29,201 nucleotides of DNA, taken from NCBI GenBank assembly GCA_035478715.1, contig DATIJK010000043.1, positions 1 through 29,201 on the forward strand. Direction: 5' to 3'. A model generated the notes under the pieces. The model saw only the letters and a list, made by a program, of their open reading frames with translations, did not search any database and was not told the DNA's origin. The translations under genes were made by a program, and so were the position numbers. Shown here one piece after another: positions 21,582 to 29,173 of the stretch. Numbering within the stretch: the stretch's first letter is position 1; each line of letters begins with the position of its first letter. Source of the DNA: JAICLK01 sp035478715 (GTDB taxonomy: Bacteria > Patescibacteriota > Saccharimonadia > Saccharimonadales > UBA4665).

Positions 21582-23525
21582 ATGGGAAAGATTATCGGAA
21601 TTGACCTCGGTACGACCAATTCGGCCATGGCAGTGATGCAGAGCGGCAAACCCGAAATTATTGCAAATTCTGAAGGCAATCGAACCACGCCTTCGGTCGT
21701 AGCTATCAATAAGAATGGCGAACGATTGGTTGGCCAGGTAGCGCGGCGCCAGCAGGTGACGAACCCAAAAAATACTATTTATGAAGTCAAGCGCCTGATC
21801 GGCCGTAACTGGAACGACAAAGAAGTCCAGCGCGATCTGAAGCTGATGGGTTACGAAATCGTCAAGAGCGGTAATGGTGTCAAGGTCAAGATGGGCGACA
21901 AAGAATATTCGCCTGAAGAGATAAGCGCGATGATCCTCGGCAAACTAAAAGCCGATGCCGAAAGTTTCCTGGGCTCCCCAGTGACCGAAGCCGTAATTAC
22001 CGTACCTGCTTACTTCGACGACAGCCAGCGCCAGGCAACCAAAGATGCCGGCAAAATCGCAGGTTTGGAAGTCAAGCGTATCATCAACGAGCCGACAGCG
22101 GCAGCACTTGCATATGGGCTGGATAAAGAAGGCAAATCTGACGAGAAAATCGCAGTCTACGACCTCGGTGGCGGTACATTCGACGTATCGATACTGGAAC
22201 TTGGAGACGGCGTATTCGAAGTCAAATCAACCAATGGCGATACCCACCTGGGCGGTGCCGATTTCGACCGATTATTGGTCAACTACTTCGCGGACGAATT
22301 CAAAAAAGAAAACGGTATCGATGTCAGCGAAGATAAAGCTGCCATGCAGCGTCTGCGCGACGAAGCCGAAAAGGCCAAGATTGAACTTTCAACAGCTCAA
22401 GAAGTCGATATCAATCTGCCATTCCTGACGGCCGATGCCGAAGGCCCGAAGCACTTCGAGCACAAACTGACCCGTGCCAAGCTTGAAAGCCTGGTCGCTG
22501 AATTGATAGACAAGACCGGCGATCCGTGCGAAAAGGCATTGAAAGATGCAAACTTGAAGGCCAGCGAAATCAACGCGGTCGTTCTGGTCGGCGGTATGAC
22601 CCGTATGCCGGCCGTGCAGGAAAAGGTCAAGAAAATCTTTGGCAAAGACCCGATGAAGGGCGTGAACCCTGACGAAGTCGTAGCTGTTGGCGCTGCCATT
22701 CAAGCTGGCGTTCTCCAGGGCGATGTTAAAGACGTGTTGCTACTTGATGTAACGCCTTTGAGCCTGGGTATCGAAACCATGGGCGGCGTCATGACTAAGC
22801 TTATCGAACGCAATACCACGATTCCAACTAGTAAATCAGAAGTATTCAGTACTGCTGCCGACAACCAACCGCAAGTAGAAATCCATGTGGCGCAGGGCGA
22901 ACGCGAAATGATCGATGGCAACAAATCGCTCGGTCGTTTCGTACTTGATGGCATTCCGCCAGCCCCCCGCGGTATCCCGCAGATTGAAGTCACTTTCAAC
23001 ATCGACGCCAATGGCATTTTGAATGTTACCGCCAAAGATAAAGGCACGGGCAAAGAGCAGAATATCACCATCCAGGGATCCGGCGGTCTGGACAAATCGG
23101 AAGTTGAAAAGATGGCCAAAGAAGCTGAAGCCCATGCCGACGAAGACAAAGCCCGCAAAGAAGCCGTAGAAGCCCGTAACATTTTGGACGGCGCCGTTTA
23201 CCAGGCTGAAAAACTGCGCATGGACCACAAGGACAAACTATCTGACGAGGATGTAAAGACATTGGACGAAGCGGTTGACGACGCTAAAAAAGTCGTAGCT
23301 GACGATAAGGCCGACAAAGACAAGCTAGAAGCTGCCGCCAAAGCTTTGAACGACAAGCTCATGCCGATCGGCGCCCGCATGTATGAAGCCGCGTCAAAAG
23401 AAGATAAGCCAGCAGAAGACGAAATCGACACAAAATCAGAAGGCAAGAAGTCTGACGATAAAGACGATAAAAAAGACGACACAGTAGAAGGCGAAGTCGT
23501 CGACGACAAAGACGAGAAGAAATAG
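21582..23525 (+). CDS. dnaK: Chaperone DnaK (Hsp70)
   Basis: A 647-aa Hsp70 of normal length. Nucleotide-binding domain: IIGIDLGTTNSAMAV (4-18), the phosphate-2 motif VYDLGGGTFDVSIL and the adenosine motif VVLVGGMTRMPAVQ. Linker: DVLLLDVTPLSLGIET. Then come the beta-sandwich substrate domain, a helical lid, and an Asp/Lys-rich tail ending in EGEVVDDKDEKK in place of the EEVD of eukaryotes. It binds unfolded polypeptides with GrpE and DnaJ. AAGGAG (21571-21576) lies 5 nt before the ATG. It is transcribed with the 67-aa gene from the CIRCE-controlled promoter; a palindromic element separates it from dnaJ. Confidence 0.99.
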   Translation: MGKIIGIDLGTTNSAMAVMQSGKPEIIANSEGNRTTPSVVAINKNGERLVGQVARRQQVTNPKNTIYEVKRLIGRNWNDKEVQRDLKLMGYEIVKSGNGVKVKMGDKEYSPEEISAMILGKLKADAESFLGSPVTEAVITVPAYFDDSQRQATKDAGKIAGLEVKRIINEPTAAALAYGLDKEGKSDEKIAVYDLGGGTFDVSILELGDGVFEVKSTNGDTHLGGADFDRLLVNYFADEFKKENGIDVSEDKAAMQRLRDEAEKAKIELSTAQEVDINLPFLTADAEGPKHFEHKLTRAKLESLVAELIDKTGDPCEKALKDANLKASEINAVVLVGGMTRMPAVQEKVKKIFGKDPMKGVNPDEVVAVGAAIQAGVLQGDVKDVLLLDVTPLSLGIETMGGVMTKLIERNTTIPTSKSEVFSTAADNQPQVEIHVAQGEREMIDGNKSLGRFVLDGIPPAPRGIPQIEVTFNIDANGILNVTAKDKGTGKEQNITIQGSGGLDKSEVEKMAKEAEAHADEDKARKEAVEARNILDGAVYQAEKLRMDHKDKLSDEDVKTLDEAVDDAKKVVADDKADKDKLEAAAKALNDKLMPIGARMYEAASKEDKPAEDEIDTKSEGKKSDDKDDKKDDTVEGEVVDDKDEKK

Positions 23526-23538
23526 CGTATTTAAGTTA

Positions 23539-23653
23539 CCGTCATTCCCTTACGGCCGGGAATCCAGTAGAATTAAGAAACTTTCAAATATGGATAGAAT
23601 TATCAATATTAAATACTTTTTAAATGGATTCCCGATTAATTTGGGAATGACGG
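23539..23653. mobile_element. MITE-like palindromic element between dnaK and dnaJ
   Basis: This 115-bp element has perfect two-part terminal inverted repeats: CCGTCATTCCC (23539-23549) N8 GGGAATCCA (23558-23566) at the left and TGGATTCCC (23625-23633) N9 GGGAATGACGG (23643-23653) at the right. Each end is itself a hairpin (ATTCCC/GGGAAT), and the AT-rich 58-bp centre codes for nothing. The ends resemble, from memory, the widespread CGTCATTCCCGC/GCGGGAATCC family of palindromic repeats. A T-run follows the right end (23654-23658), so the folded RNA could also end or weaken dnaK transcription. No clear target-site duplication is seen. Confidence 0.75.
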
Positions 23654-23666
23654 TTTTTGAAATCGT

Positions 23667-24797
23667 ATGACAACTAAGCGCGATTACTACGAAATTCTGG
23701 GCGTATCGAAAGATGCGAGTGCTGACGAAATCAAAAAAGCGTTTCGCAGATTAGCTATTCAGTATCATCCTGATAAAGAGAATGGCGACGAAGCTAAGTT
23801 CAAAGAGGTCAACGAAGCATACGAAGTACTCAAGGATTCATCTAAGCGGCAGCGTTACGATCAGTTCGGTCATGCCGGTGTGGGCAGTAACGGCGGCGGT
23901 CCGGGCGGTGGCTACGGCGGGTTTGGCGGCTTCGGCGGCGGCCAGGGCCAGGAAATGCATTTTGATTTTGGCGACTTGGGTTTGGGTGATATTTTCAGTA
24001 GCTTTTTCGGCGGTGGCGGCGGTGGATTCGGGGGTGCGCAGCAACGGCAACGGCGCGGGCGCGACGTCGAAACGCGTGTAGATATCAGCTTTGAGCAAGC
24101 GGTCTTTGGCACGGATGTTGCCGTACATATTAATATCGAAGATAACTGCGACCACTGTAAAGGCACGACCGTTGAACCGGGCTACGATCTTAAGAATTGT
24201 GATAACTGTGGCGGTACCGGCCAGGTTACCAATGTAATGCGCACGATTTTCGGCAATATCCAGCAGGCGGCACCGTGCCCGAAATGTCATGGACGCGGCA
24301 AGATTCCCGAAAAAGCCTGTACCGTATGTAAAGGCAAGGGAACCCAGATGAAAGCCCAGAATATCACGCTGAAAGTCCCTGCCGGCATAGACGACGGTGC
24401 AACCATCCGACTACGCGAACACGGGGAAGCCGTCGCGAACGGCCCGAAAGGCGATTTATATGTGCATGTACGCGTCAAAGCGCATAAACGCTTTACACGC
24501 GAAGGTGATCTGATATTAAGTGAAGAGCATGTCGGTATGGTCGAAGCTGCGCTCGGCAGCGAAATCGATGTAGAAACCGTTGACGGCAAAATCACGATGA
24601 AAGTCCCGGCCGGCACGCAAAGTGGCACAGATTTCAAGCTTTCAAGCCACGGTGTGCCACATATGCGCAGCAGTATGCGCGGTGCCCATATCGTGACTAT
24701 AATTGTCGACACGCCAACAAAACTCAGTAAATCGCAGCAGGAATTGCTGAAAGCTTTCGAAACTGAAAAAAGTGGGAAGCGTAAGTTCTGGAATTAA
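23667..24797 (+). CDS. dnaJ: Chaperone DnaJ (Hsp40)
   Basis: A 376-aa type I DnaJ: J-domain with HPD at 34-36, a Gly/Phe-rich linker (about 71-125), and a zinc domain with four Cys pairs at 161-164, 178-181, 204-207 and 218-221. The first repeat is CDHCKGTT, lacking the final Gly of CxxCxGxG, while the other three are canonical. The two C-terminal beta domains follow. DnaJ delivers substrates to DnaK and stimulates its ATPase. No Shine-Dalgarno precedes the ATG at 23667, and the upstream palindromic element ends 13 nt before it, so dnaJ depends on read-through from dnaK or on a promoter in the AT-rich element. Confidence 0.98.
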   Translation: MTTKRDYYEILGVSKDASADEIKKAFRRLAIQYHPDKENGDEAKFKEVNEAYEVLKDSSKRQRYDQFGHAGVGSNGGGPGGGYGGFGGFGGGQGQEMHFDFGDLGLGDIFSSFFGGGGGGFGGAQQRQRRGRDVETRVDISFEQAVFGTDVAVHINIEDNCDHCKGTTVEPGYDLKNCDNCGGTGQVTNVMRTIFGNIQQAAPCPKCHGRGKIPEKACTVCKGKGTQMKAQNITLKVPAGIDDGATIRLREHGEAVANGPKGDLYVHVRVKAHKRFTREGDLILSEEHVGMVEAALGSEIDVETVDGKITMKVPAGTQSGTDFKLSSHGVPHMRSSMRGAHIVTIIVDTPTKLSKSQQELLKAFETEKSGKRKFWN

Positions 24798-24839
24798 ACA
24801 TTTCCGAAGTTCGCATAAGCGTTTATAATAGCCAGTAAC

Positions 24840-24956
24840 ATGAAAAAACCTGCTGGCGTGCAAGCCGGTTTTATCCCGATGCTGATAATACTCTTCTTGA
24901 TGATAGTGGCAGTCATCGCTTTTGCTTTCATGAAAGTATTACACAGCAACCACTAG
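24840..24956 (+). CDS. 38-aa single-pass membrane peptide
   Basis: The ATG at 24840 opens a 38-codon frame ending in TAG: MKKPAGVQAG, a hydrophobic helix of about 22 residues (FIPMLIILFLMIVAVIAFAF), and a short polar tail. TATAAT (24824-24829) ends 10 nt before the ATG, the same spacing as at ftsH and the kinase-fold gene, with TTTCCG as a weak -35 at 17 nt. The combination of a clean helix, a positive N-terminus and a dedicated promoter makes it a likely real small protein of the membrane. It follows dnaJ by 42 nt. The function is unknown. Confidence 0.65.
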   Translation: MKKPAGVQAGFIPMLIILFLMIVAVIAFAFMKVLHSNH

Positions 24957-24978
24957 GTAGCTCTGAACTCGAAAACTA

Positions 24979-25007
24979 TTGTAAAAATATAATTTATGTG
25001 TTAGAAT
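24979..25007 (+). promoter_or_regulatory. Promoter of the ATP-grasp/retropepsin/RimK cluster
   Basis: TTGTAA (24979-24984), 17 nt, TAGAAT (25002-25007). Transcription would start near 25014 and leave an untranslated leader of about 90 nt before the ATG at 25106. The leader contains CACTG-N6-CAGTG (from about 25058), a possible small hairpin. Most other promoters in the window have almost no leader. Confidence 0.6.
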
Positions 25008-25105
25008 AGTCAAAATTAAGACTTCTAACTAAAATATTAATTTACTAAAAATAACATACACTGTAATTGCAGTGCAGTTTGGCGCTATTTTGTAAGGTAA
25101 TAATT

Positions 25106-26485
25106 ATGAAAATTGATTTCGACAATTCGATCAAGATCGCGGGCATCGGTTTAGTGCCCTGGACGCGTTTGGGCCCTGAGCAGTGGCTGCCGAATTATGC
25201 AATCGTAAGCTATTATGGCGGGATCATGTCGGATGCAGCTAACATGCCGAAAAATTACGCGTTAGGCGAATTCGTTCATCCTTTACCAAAACTTGCAAAA
25301 TTTAATACGGGCCATCTGTTACGTAACCCTGATTTTCAGCGATTGCTTGAAGAAAAGCTTGCCGGATATGATTTGCTGACGTATCGTCCGGTGACTGTTC
25401 CCGATGAATTAAAGCACAGGAAGTTCCTGCTGAACGACAATAAATTGGCCGCAAAGCTGGAGAACAAAGTCGAATTCCGTAGACTTTTCGCCGGCAAAAT
25501 CAATTTTCCCAAGTATGAGATTTACGACCGCTCTGAACTTGAATCAAATGAGCAAACATTTGAAAAAATACTATCCGGTAGACAGAAAATTGTTATTCAA
25601 GACGAAAATCTTAGCGGTGGTAAGGGTACGTTTATTGTTGACAGCTTTGAAGAATATATCAAAGCCGTTTCAGATTTGAATTCGCTTTCTTCCCATACTC
25701 GCGTGGTTGTATCCAGCGCGGTTAAAAACAGCCGCGAGCGGAGTATCCAGTGCTGCATCGGTTCGGACGGCATATATATCGGACCATTGCAGCGGCAAAT
25801 CGTTCGCAATCCGTTGCTCGCAAACATGAACACTGTCAAAGGTGACAAATTTTGCGGCGCGTCAATCGATTCGTCCGATCAGTCGGGTAAAACTTTCGAT
25901 GATGCACTACAAGTCGCCGAAATTATCGGCACCGAATTAAAAGGTATGGGTTACCGTGGAATCTTCGGTGTAGATTTTCTGCTGGATGAAAACGATGAAT
26001 TATTCGTGCTAGAAATTAATCCGCGCTTAACCGGCGTGACGCCGCTATTAACGTCGCTATTTCGTAAAGATGAAGGTATCCCGTTTTATTTGCTGCATCT
26101 GCTGGACCTTGGCGGCTATGAATACTCGGTTATTGACGAAAGTGCGACTTTTGATAAATCTGGTGCGCTATTGATTTTGCATTCGCTGAAAGACGTTGCT
26201 GCAAATTTTGTAAAAATTCCTAAAACTGGCACGTATTCATTTGATCCGAAAGGCAAACTCACTTTCGTTTCGAACAACGTCAATCTGGAAGCAATCACGC
26301 AAAATCAATTTGTCGTAAAGCAATTTGTTCCAGATGGGACGGTCGTTAAGCCAGGCGCAAGGCAATTGAGTCTTGAATTCTGCAAACCTGTGCTGGACAA
26401 TTCCGACCGGTTATATAATGATATTGAAACAACAGTTAGGGCAGTCCAGTCTGCCATGGTAACTGAGGCGGTAAATTATGGTTAA
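25106..26485 (+). CDS. ATP-grasp carboxylate-amine ligase-like protein, 459 aa
   Basis: The middle and C-terminal parts show an ATP-grasp fold: a Gly-rich loop NLSGGKGTFIV, a strand with paired charged residues, then GYRGIFGVDFLLDENDELFVLEINPRLTGVTPL, in which Asp, Glu and Asn are the metal ligands of the family. The N-terminal 100 residues are a pre-grasp domain, and the C-terminal 100 residues are a beta-rich extension of unknown role. Such enzymes join a carboxylate to an amine through an acyl-phosphate. The substrate is unknown. The start is at 25106 with AAGG about 9 nt upstream; an upstream alternative would add 13 unlikely residues. The 3' end overlaps the retropepsin-like gene by 8 nt. 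Confidence 0.8.
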   Translation: MKIDFDNSIKIAGIGLVPWTRLGPEQWLPNYAIVSYYGGIMSDAANMPKNYALGEFVHPLPKLAKFNTGHLLRNPDFQRLLEEKLAGYDLLTYRPVTVPDELKHRKFLLNDNKLAAKLENKVEFRRLFAGKINFPKYEIYDRSELESNEQTFEKILSGRQKIVIQDENLSGGKGTFIVDSFEEYIKAVSDLNSLSSHTRVVVSSAVKNSRERSIQCCIGSDGIYIGPLQRQIVRNPLLANMNTVKGDKFCGASIDSSDQSGKTFDDALQVAEIIGTELKGMGYRGIFGVDFLLDENDELFVLEINPRLTGVTPLLTSLFRKDEGIPFYLLHLLDLGGYEYSVIDESATFDKSGALLILHSLKDVAANFVKIPKTGTYSFDPKGKLTFVSNNVNLEAITQNQFVVKQFVPDGTVVKPGARQLSLEFCKPVLDNSDRLYNDIETTVRAVQSAMVTEAVNYG

Positions 26486-26960
26486 GCAACAACTCACTAC
26501 GATCGGCCGGGTTGAAGAAGTGGATTTTCCGGAAATCGGAATATTTAGTGTGCCTGCCCGAATCGATACCGGCGCGCAAACTTCAGCAATTTGGGCGACG
26601 AGTGTCCGCGAGAACGCCGGAATGCTGGAATTCGTACTGTTCGATGAAAGCAGCGAATTTTACACAGGCGAAAAACTGCGAGTTGAAAAGTATGATGTAC
26701 GGAAAGTAGCTAGTTCGAACGGCATCGTGGAACGAAGATTTGCGGTAAAGATGCTGGTCGAATTGCAAAGCCGGAAAGTACGCGCGAATTTTACACTAGC
26801 AGATCGTTCAAAGCAGGTGTACCCGGTATTGTTGGGACGGAACTTTTTATTAGGAAAATTTTTGGTTAATGTAAAGCTTGGAAAACCAGGCCTGGAGGCA
26901 GAGCAGAAAAAGTCACGTTTTTTGCGTAAAAGCAGCTCAGATAAGGGAGCAAAATCATGA
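26478..26960 (+). CDS. Retropepsin-like protein of the RimB/PF05618 family
   Basis: A 160-aa protein with the aspartic-protease-like loop ARIDTGAQTSAIW (residues 27-39) and the family-specific end FTLADRSKQVYPVLLGRNFLLGKFLVNV. This family was long annotated as an ATP-dependent zinc protease. In pseudomonads a member (RimB) works with the RimK ligase as a retropepsin-like protease that trims glutamate tails on ribosomal protein S6. There are no zinc-protease motifs here. GAGG (26465-26468) precedes the ATG. The gene overlaps its neighbour upstream by 8 nt and rimK downstream by 4 nt (ATGA). It ends in a basic tail (KKSRFLRKSSSDKGAKS). Confidence 0.88.
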   Translation: MVKQQLTTIGRVEEVDFPEIGIFSVPARIDTGAQTSAIWATSVRENAGMLEFVLFDESSEFYTGEKLRVEKYDVRKVASSNGIVERRFAVKMLVELQSRKVRANFTLADRSKQVYPVLLGRNFLLGKFLVNVKLGKPGLEAEQKKSRFLRKSSSDKGAKS

Positions 26961-27859
26961 ATATAGTTATTTTATCCAAAGGGTCGGCAAACTACTCCAC
27001 TAAGCGGCTCAAAGAAGAAGCTTTGAAGCGCGGCCACAAAGTACGCGTCGTCAATTACGCGCAGTGTTACGTCACTATGGAAAGCAGCAATCCTGTTGTC
27101 CGCTACAAAGGTGATGTATTAAAAGATATCGACGTCATCATCCCCCGGATCGCATCAAGTCTAACGATGTATGGCGGATCGATCGTACGGCAGTTCGAGA
27201 TGCAGAACGTATTTACTACGACAAGTTCGATTGCATTGGTCCGATCACGCGACAAGTTGCGGAGTATGCAGCTGCTGTCAAAAGCCGGTGTCGGTATTCC
27301 TAAAACGGTGGTCGCCAGGGAGACCGTGGATGTGAGTGACGTTCTTGACCAGGTCGGCGGTGCGCCGGTTATTGTCAAGGTTGCCCGCGGCACACACGGC
27401 AAGGGTGTTGTATTGGCGGAGACGCGCAAAGCGGCCGAAGCAGTGATGCAGGCATTTTATGTCGAAGGCGTGAACTTTCTTGTGCAGGAATTCGTTACTG
27501 AGAGCGCCGGCGAAGACATCCGGGCATTCGTGGTGAACGGTAAAGTCGTTGCCAGCATGAAGCGCCAGAATCTGGATGATGATTTTAGATCAAATCTGCA
27601 TCAAGGTGCTGAAGGTACCCCTGTAAAATTAACAGAAGAAGAACGAAAAACTGCCCAGAAAGCTGCCAAAGCGATGGGCTTGGCGGTCTGTGGTGTAGAC
27701 ATGATGCGTTCATCACGAGGTCCGTTGGTATTGGAAGTGAATGCAAGCCCCGGATTCGGTATTGAAAAAGTTACCGGCCATAACGTGGCAGATAAAATCA
27801 TCGATTATATCGAACAGAATGCACTTCGGACTCGCAGAAAAGATAGAATCGGTGCTTAG
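26957..27859 (+). CDS. rimK: RimK-type alpha-L-glutamate ligase
   Basis: A 300-aa ATP-grasp ligase, the same length as E. coli RimK. Landmarks: IDVIIPRIASSLTMYGGSIVRQFE (the PRI/YG motif of the pre-grasp domain), SRDKLRSMQLLSKAGVGIPKT, VIVKVARGTHGKGV (Gly-rich loop), VQEFVTESAGEDIRAFVVNGKVVASMKR (with the D-R pair) and LVLEVNASPGFGIEKVT (metal-binding E-x-N). RimK adds glutamates to the C-terminus of ribosomal protein S6 in E. coli. GGGAG (26945-26949) lies 7 nt before the ATG, which overlaps the previous stop (ATGA). Together with the RimB-like protein and a second ATP-grasp enzyme it forms a tightly coupled three-gene unit. Confidence 0.93.
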   Translation: MNIVILSKGSANYSTKRLKEEALKRGHKVRVVNYAQCYVTMESSNPVVRYKGDVLKDIDVIIPRIASSLTMYGGSIVRQFEMQNVFTTTSSIALVRSRDKLRSMQLLSKAGVGIPKTVVARETVDVSDVLDQVGGAPVIVKVARGTHGKGVVLAETRKAAEAVMQAFYVEGVNFLVQEFVTESAGEDIRAFVVNGKVVASMKRQNLDDDFRSNLHQGAEGTPVKLTEEERKTAQKAAKAMGLAVCGVDMMRSSRGPLVLEVNASPGFGIEKVTGHNVADKIIDYIEQNALRTRRKDRIGA

Positions 27860-27881
27860 CGTTTAGTTGTACAATGTTATT

Positions 27882-28352
27882 GTGGCTAAAAAGAGTGGAA
27901 TTAATATCTTTCAGTACAAATACCTGTATTTACTGATAGCGGCAGTTCTGATCGGCGGTGTATTGATCTTATGTGCGAAGATAATCGTAGAGAGCAGACA
28001 TACTCGAGTCGTTATGATCGGCAATCAAAAATACGTATTAGATGTGGCTGACACGCCGGTTGCACTCGAAAAAGGCTTGGGCGGGCGCAGCTCAATGCCA
28101 TCGAACAAGGGGATGCTTTTTATCCTTGCCAGCAGTTCAGATAATTGTTTCTGGATGAAAGATATGAAATTCCCGCTGGACATGGTCTGGCTTGATAATA
28201 ATGGCAAAGTCATCCATACGGCTGCCGATGTCAAACCGGATAGTTACCCGAATCAGTATTGTTCGGAAGGCCAGCCGAAGTACGTGGTAGAGCTGAATGC
28301 CGGAAATATCAAGTGCGGCAACATTCGTGATGGCCAGGCTATCTTATTTTGA
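27882..28352 (+). CDS. DUF192 family protein, membrane-anchored
   Basis: A 156-aa protein: a basic N-terminus, one membrane helix at about 13-35 (YLYLLIAAVLIGGVLILCAKII), then a DUF192 domain with GLGGRSSMPSNKGMLFIL and FWMKDMKFPLDMVWLDNNGKVI. DUF192 proteins are small extracytoplasmic beta-barrels of unknown function, common in Saccharibacteria-like and thermophilic organisms. I place the start at the GTG at 27882, because a TACAAT (27870-27875) ends 6 nt before it; the in-frame TTG at 27867 lies before that box. The stop TGA is part of the left arm of the inverted-repeat element that follows. Confidence 0.85.
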   Translation: MAKKSGINIFQYKYLYLLIAAVLIGGVLILCAKIIVESRHTRVVMIGNQKYVLDVADTPVALEKGLGGRSSMPSNKGMLFILASSSDNCFWMKDMKFPLDMVWLDNNGKVIHTAADVKPDSYPNQYCSEGQPKYVVELNAGNIKCGNIRDGQAILF

Positions 28353-28514
28353 ACCTACTTCATGCCGCAAATCCAGCTTCAAGCGATTCTGTCGGCACCA
28401 GATGACAGTTTCACTCGTCACCGTATCCGTCGGATACGATTCCTCACGAAAATTACCATCTGGCACACAACATAATAGCTTTCACTTAACAGATTTGAGA
28501 CATGAAGTAGGTTC
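28351..28514. repeat. 164-bp nested inverted-repeat element
   Basis: Outer arms GAACCTACTTCATG (28351-28364) and CATGAAGTAGGTTC (28501-28514) are perfect over 14 bp, and the match extends to about 23 of 26 positions. Inside are CCAGATG (28398-28404)/CATCTGG (28457-28463) and a central hairpin CGTATCC-GTC-GGATACG (28422-28438). It fills the gap between the DUF192 gene and the last membrane-protein gene, with no ORF of its own. It could be a MITE or a structured RNA gene; both flanks carry a short T-run (TTT), a possible 3-bp target duplication. Confidence 0.7.
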
Positions 28515-28544
28515 TTTGAGCAATAACGGGATATAATAATTCTT

Positions 28545-29045
28545 ATGCCACCGTTAGCCCTCCTTGCCATTATGGCGGCCGTGCCGCTGATATTAATATT
28601 TGTGCTACGAATAAATGCAGCGATTGTGTTTCTCAGCTTATGCCTGGGAAGCGTGCTGGTGCGGTTCGTCAATAATGATGCGCATCAGATGTTGACGATG
28701 TTTTCGGGCAACAAAGCGCTCGCAGGATATGGAATCACACTCGGGCTGTTGCTGTTGCCGGCGGTTTTGACGATGATAATGATGATCGGCACGGTCCGCG
28801 GCAAAACAAAGGTCGTTTTGAATCTGCTGCCCACCATTGCCGTATCGGCACTCGGGGTATTACTTGCGGTACCACTGATGTCGCCAGGCCTGAAAGGCGC
28901 AATAGAACTTTCGCCGGTGTGGAAGGATCTGGTCCGAGCCGAAGTATTGATAGTCGGTGCGGGCGCATTTATAGCATTATTTTTCCTGATGCTGCAACGC
29001 CCCAAAAAAAACCACGACGAAGACAAAAAACATCGAAGGCACTAA
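28545..29045 (+). CDS. Four-helix membrane protein, 166 aa
   Basis: Hydrophobic helices lie at about residues 3-20, 24-40, 62-84 and 92-112, with a further one at about 135-152, so four or five segments; the short C-terminal tail is basic (RPKKNHDEDKKHRRH) and probably cytoplasmic. The topology recalls small accessory proteins of secretion or colicin-V-like families, but I do not recognise it with confidence. TATAAT (28532-28537) ends 7 nt before the ATG and no good -35 lies at the right distance; the right arm of the inverted-repeat element ends 17 nt before the -10 box. Confidence 0.7.
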   Translation: MPPLALLAIMAAVPLILIFVLRINAAIVFLSLCLGSVLVRFVNNDAHQMLTMFSGNKALAGYGITLGLLLLPAVLTMIMMIGTVRGKTKVVLNLLPTIAVSALGVLLAVPLMSPGLKGAIELSPVWKDLVRAEVLIVGAGAFIALFFLMLQRPKKNHDEDKKHRRH

Positions 29046-29065
29046 AGATCTAGGTTTCGCCAATG

Positions 29066-29093
29066 AAAAAGCCCCATACAAAGTGGGGCATTT
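29066..29093 (-). terminator. Intrinsic terminator for a minus-strand transcript
   Basis: GCCCCA (29071-29076), a 7-nt loop, TGGGGC (29084-29089). On the minus strand the stem is followed by five T, the classic arrangement; on the plus strand the tail is ATTTA, which is weaker. It therefore mainly ends a transcript entering from beyond the right edge, and may also help stop the membrane-protein transcript. Confidence 0.7.
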
Positions 29094-29122
29094 ACATTGG
29101 AGGGCCCAGTGGGATTATAGCT

Positions 29123-29173
29123 TCACGCCGGTTCCGCTATTTTCTTATTGGAACACGGAATCGGGTTCTGCAT
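29123..29173 (-). CDS. Candidate 16-aa peptide at the window edge
   Basis: On the minus strand AGAGGA (29185-29180) stands 6 nt before an ATG (29173) that opens MQNPIPCSNKKIAEPA, then TGA. The ribosome-binding site is better than those of many real genes here, and a terminator lies about 30 nt downstream. It may be a genuine mini-gene, a leader peptide, or chance inside a small RNA whose 5' part is outside the window. Confidence 0.35.
   Translation of the reverse strand: MQNPIPCSNKKIAEPA

Noticed and set aside
23871..24045. Gly-rich repeat region in dnaJ as a separate tandem repeat or CRISPR-like array
   Set aside because: It is the normal Gly/Phe linker of DnaJ; no regular repeat-spacer spacing exists there or anywhere else in the window.
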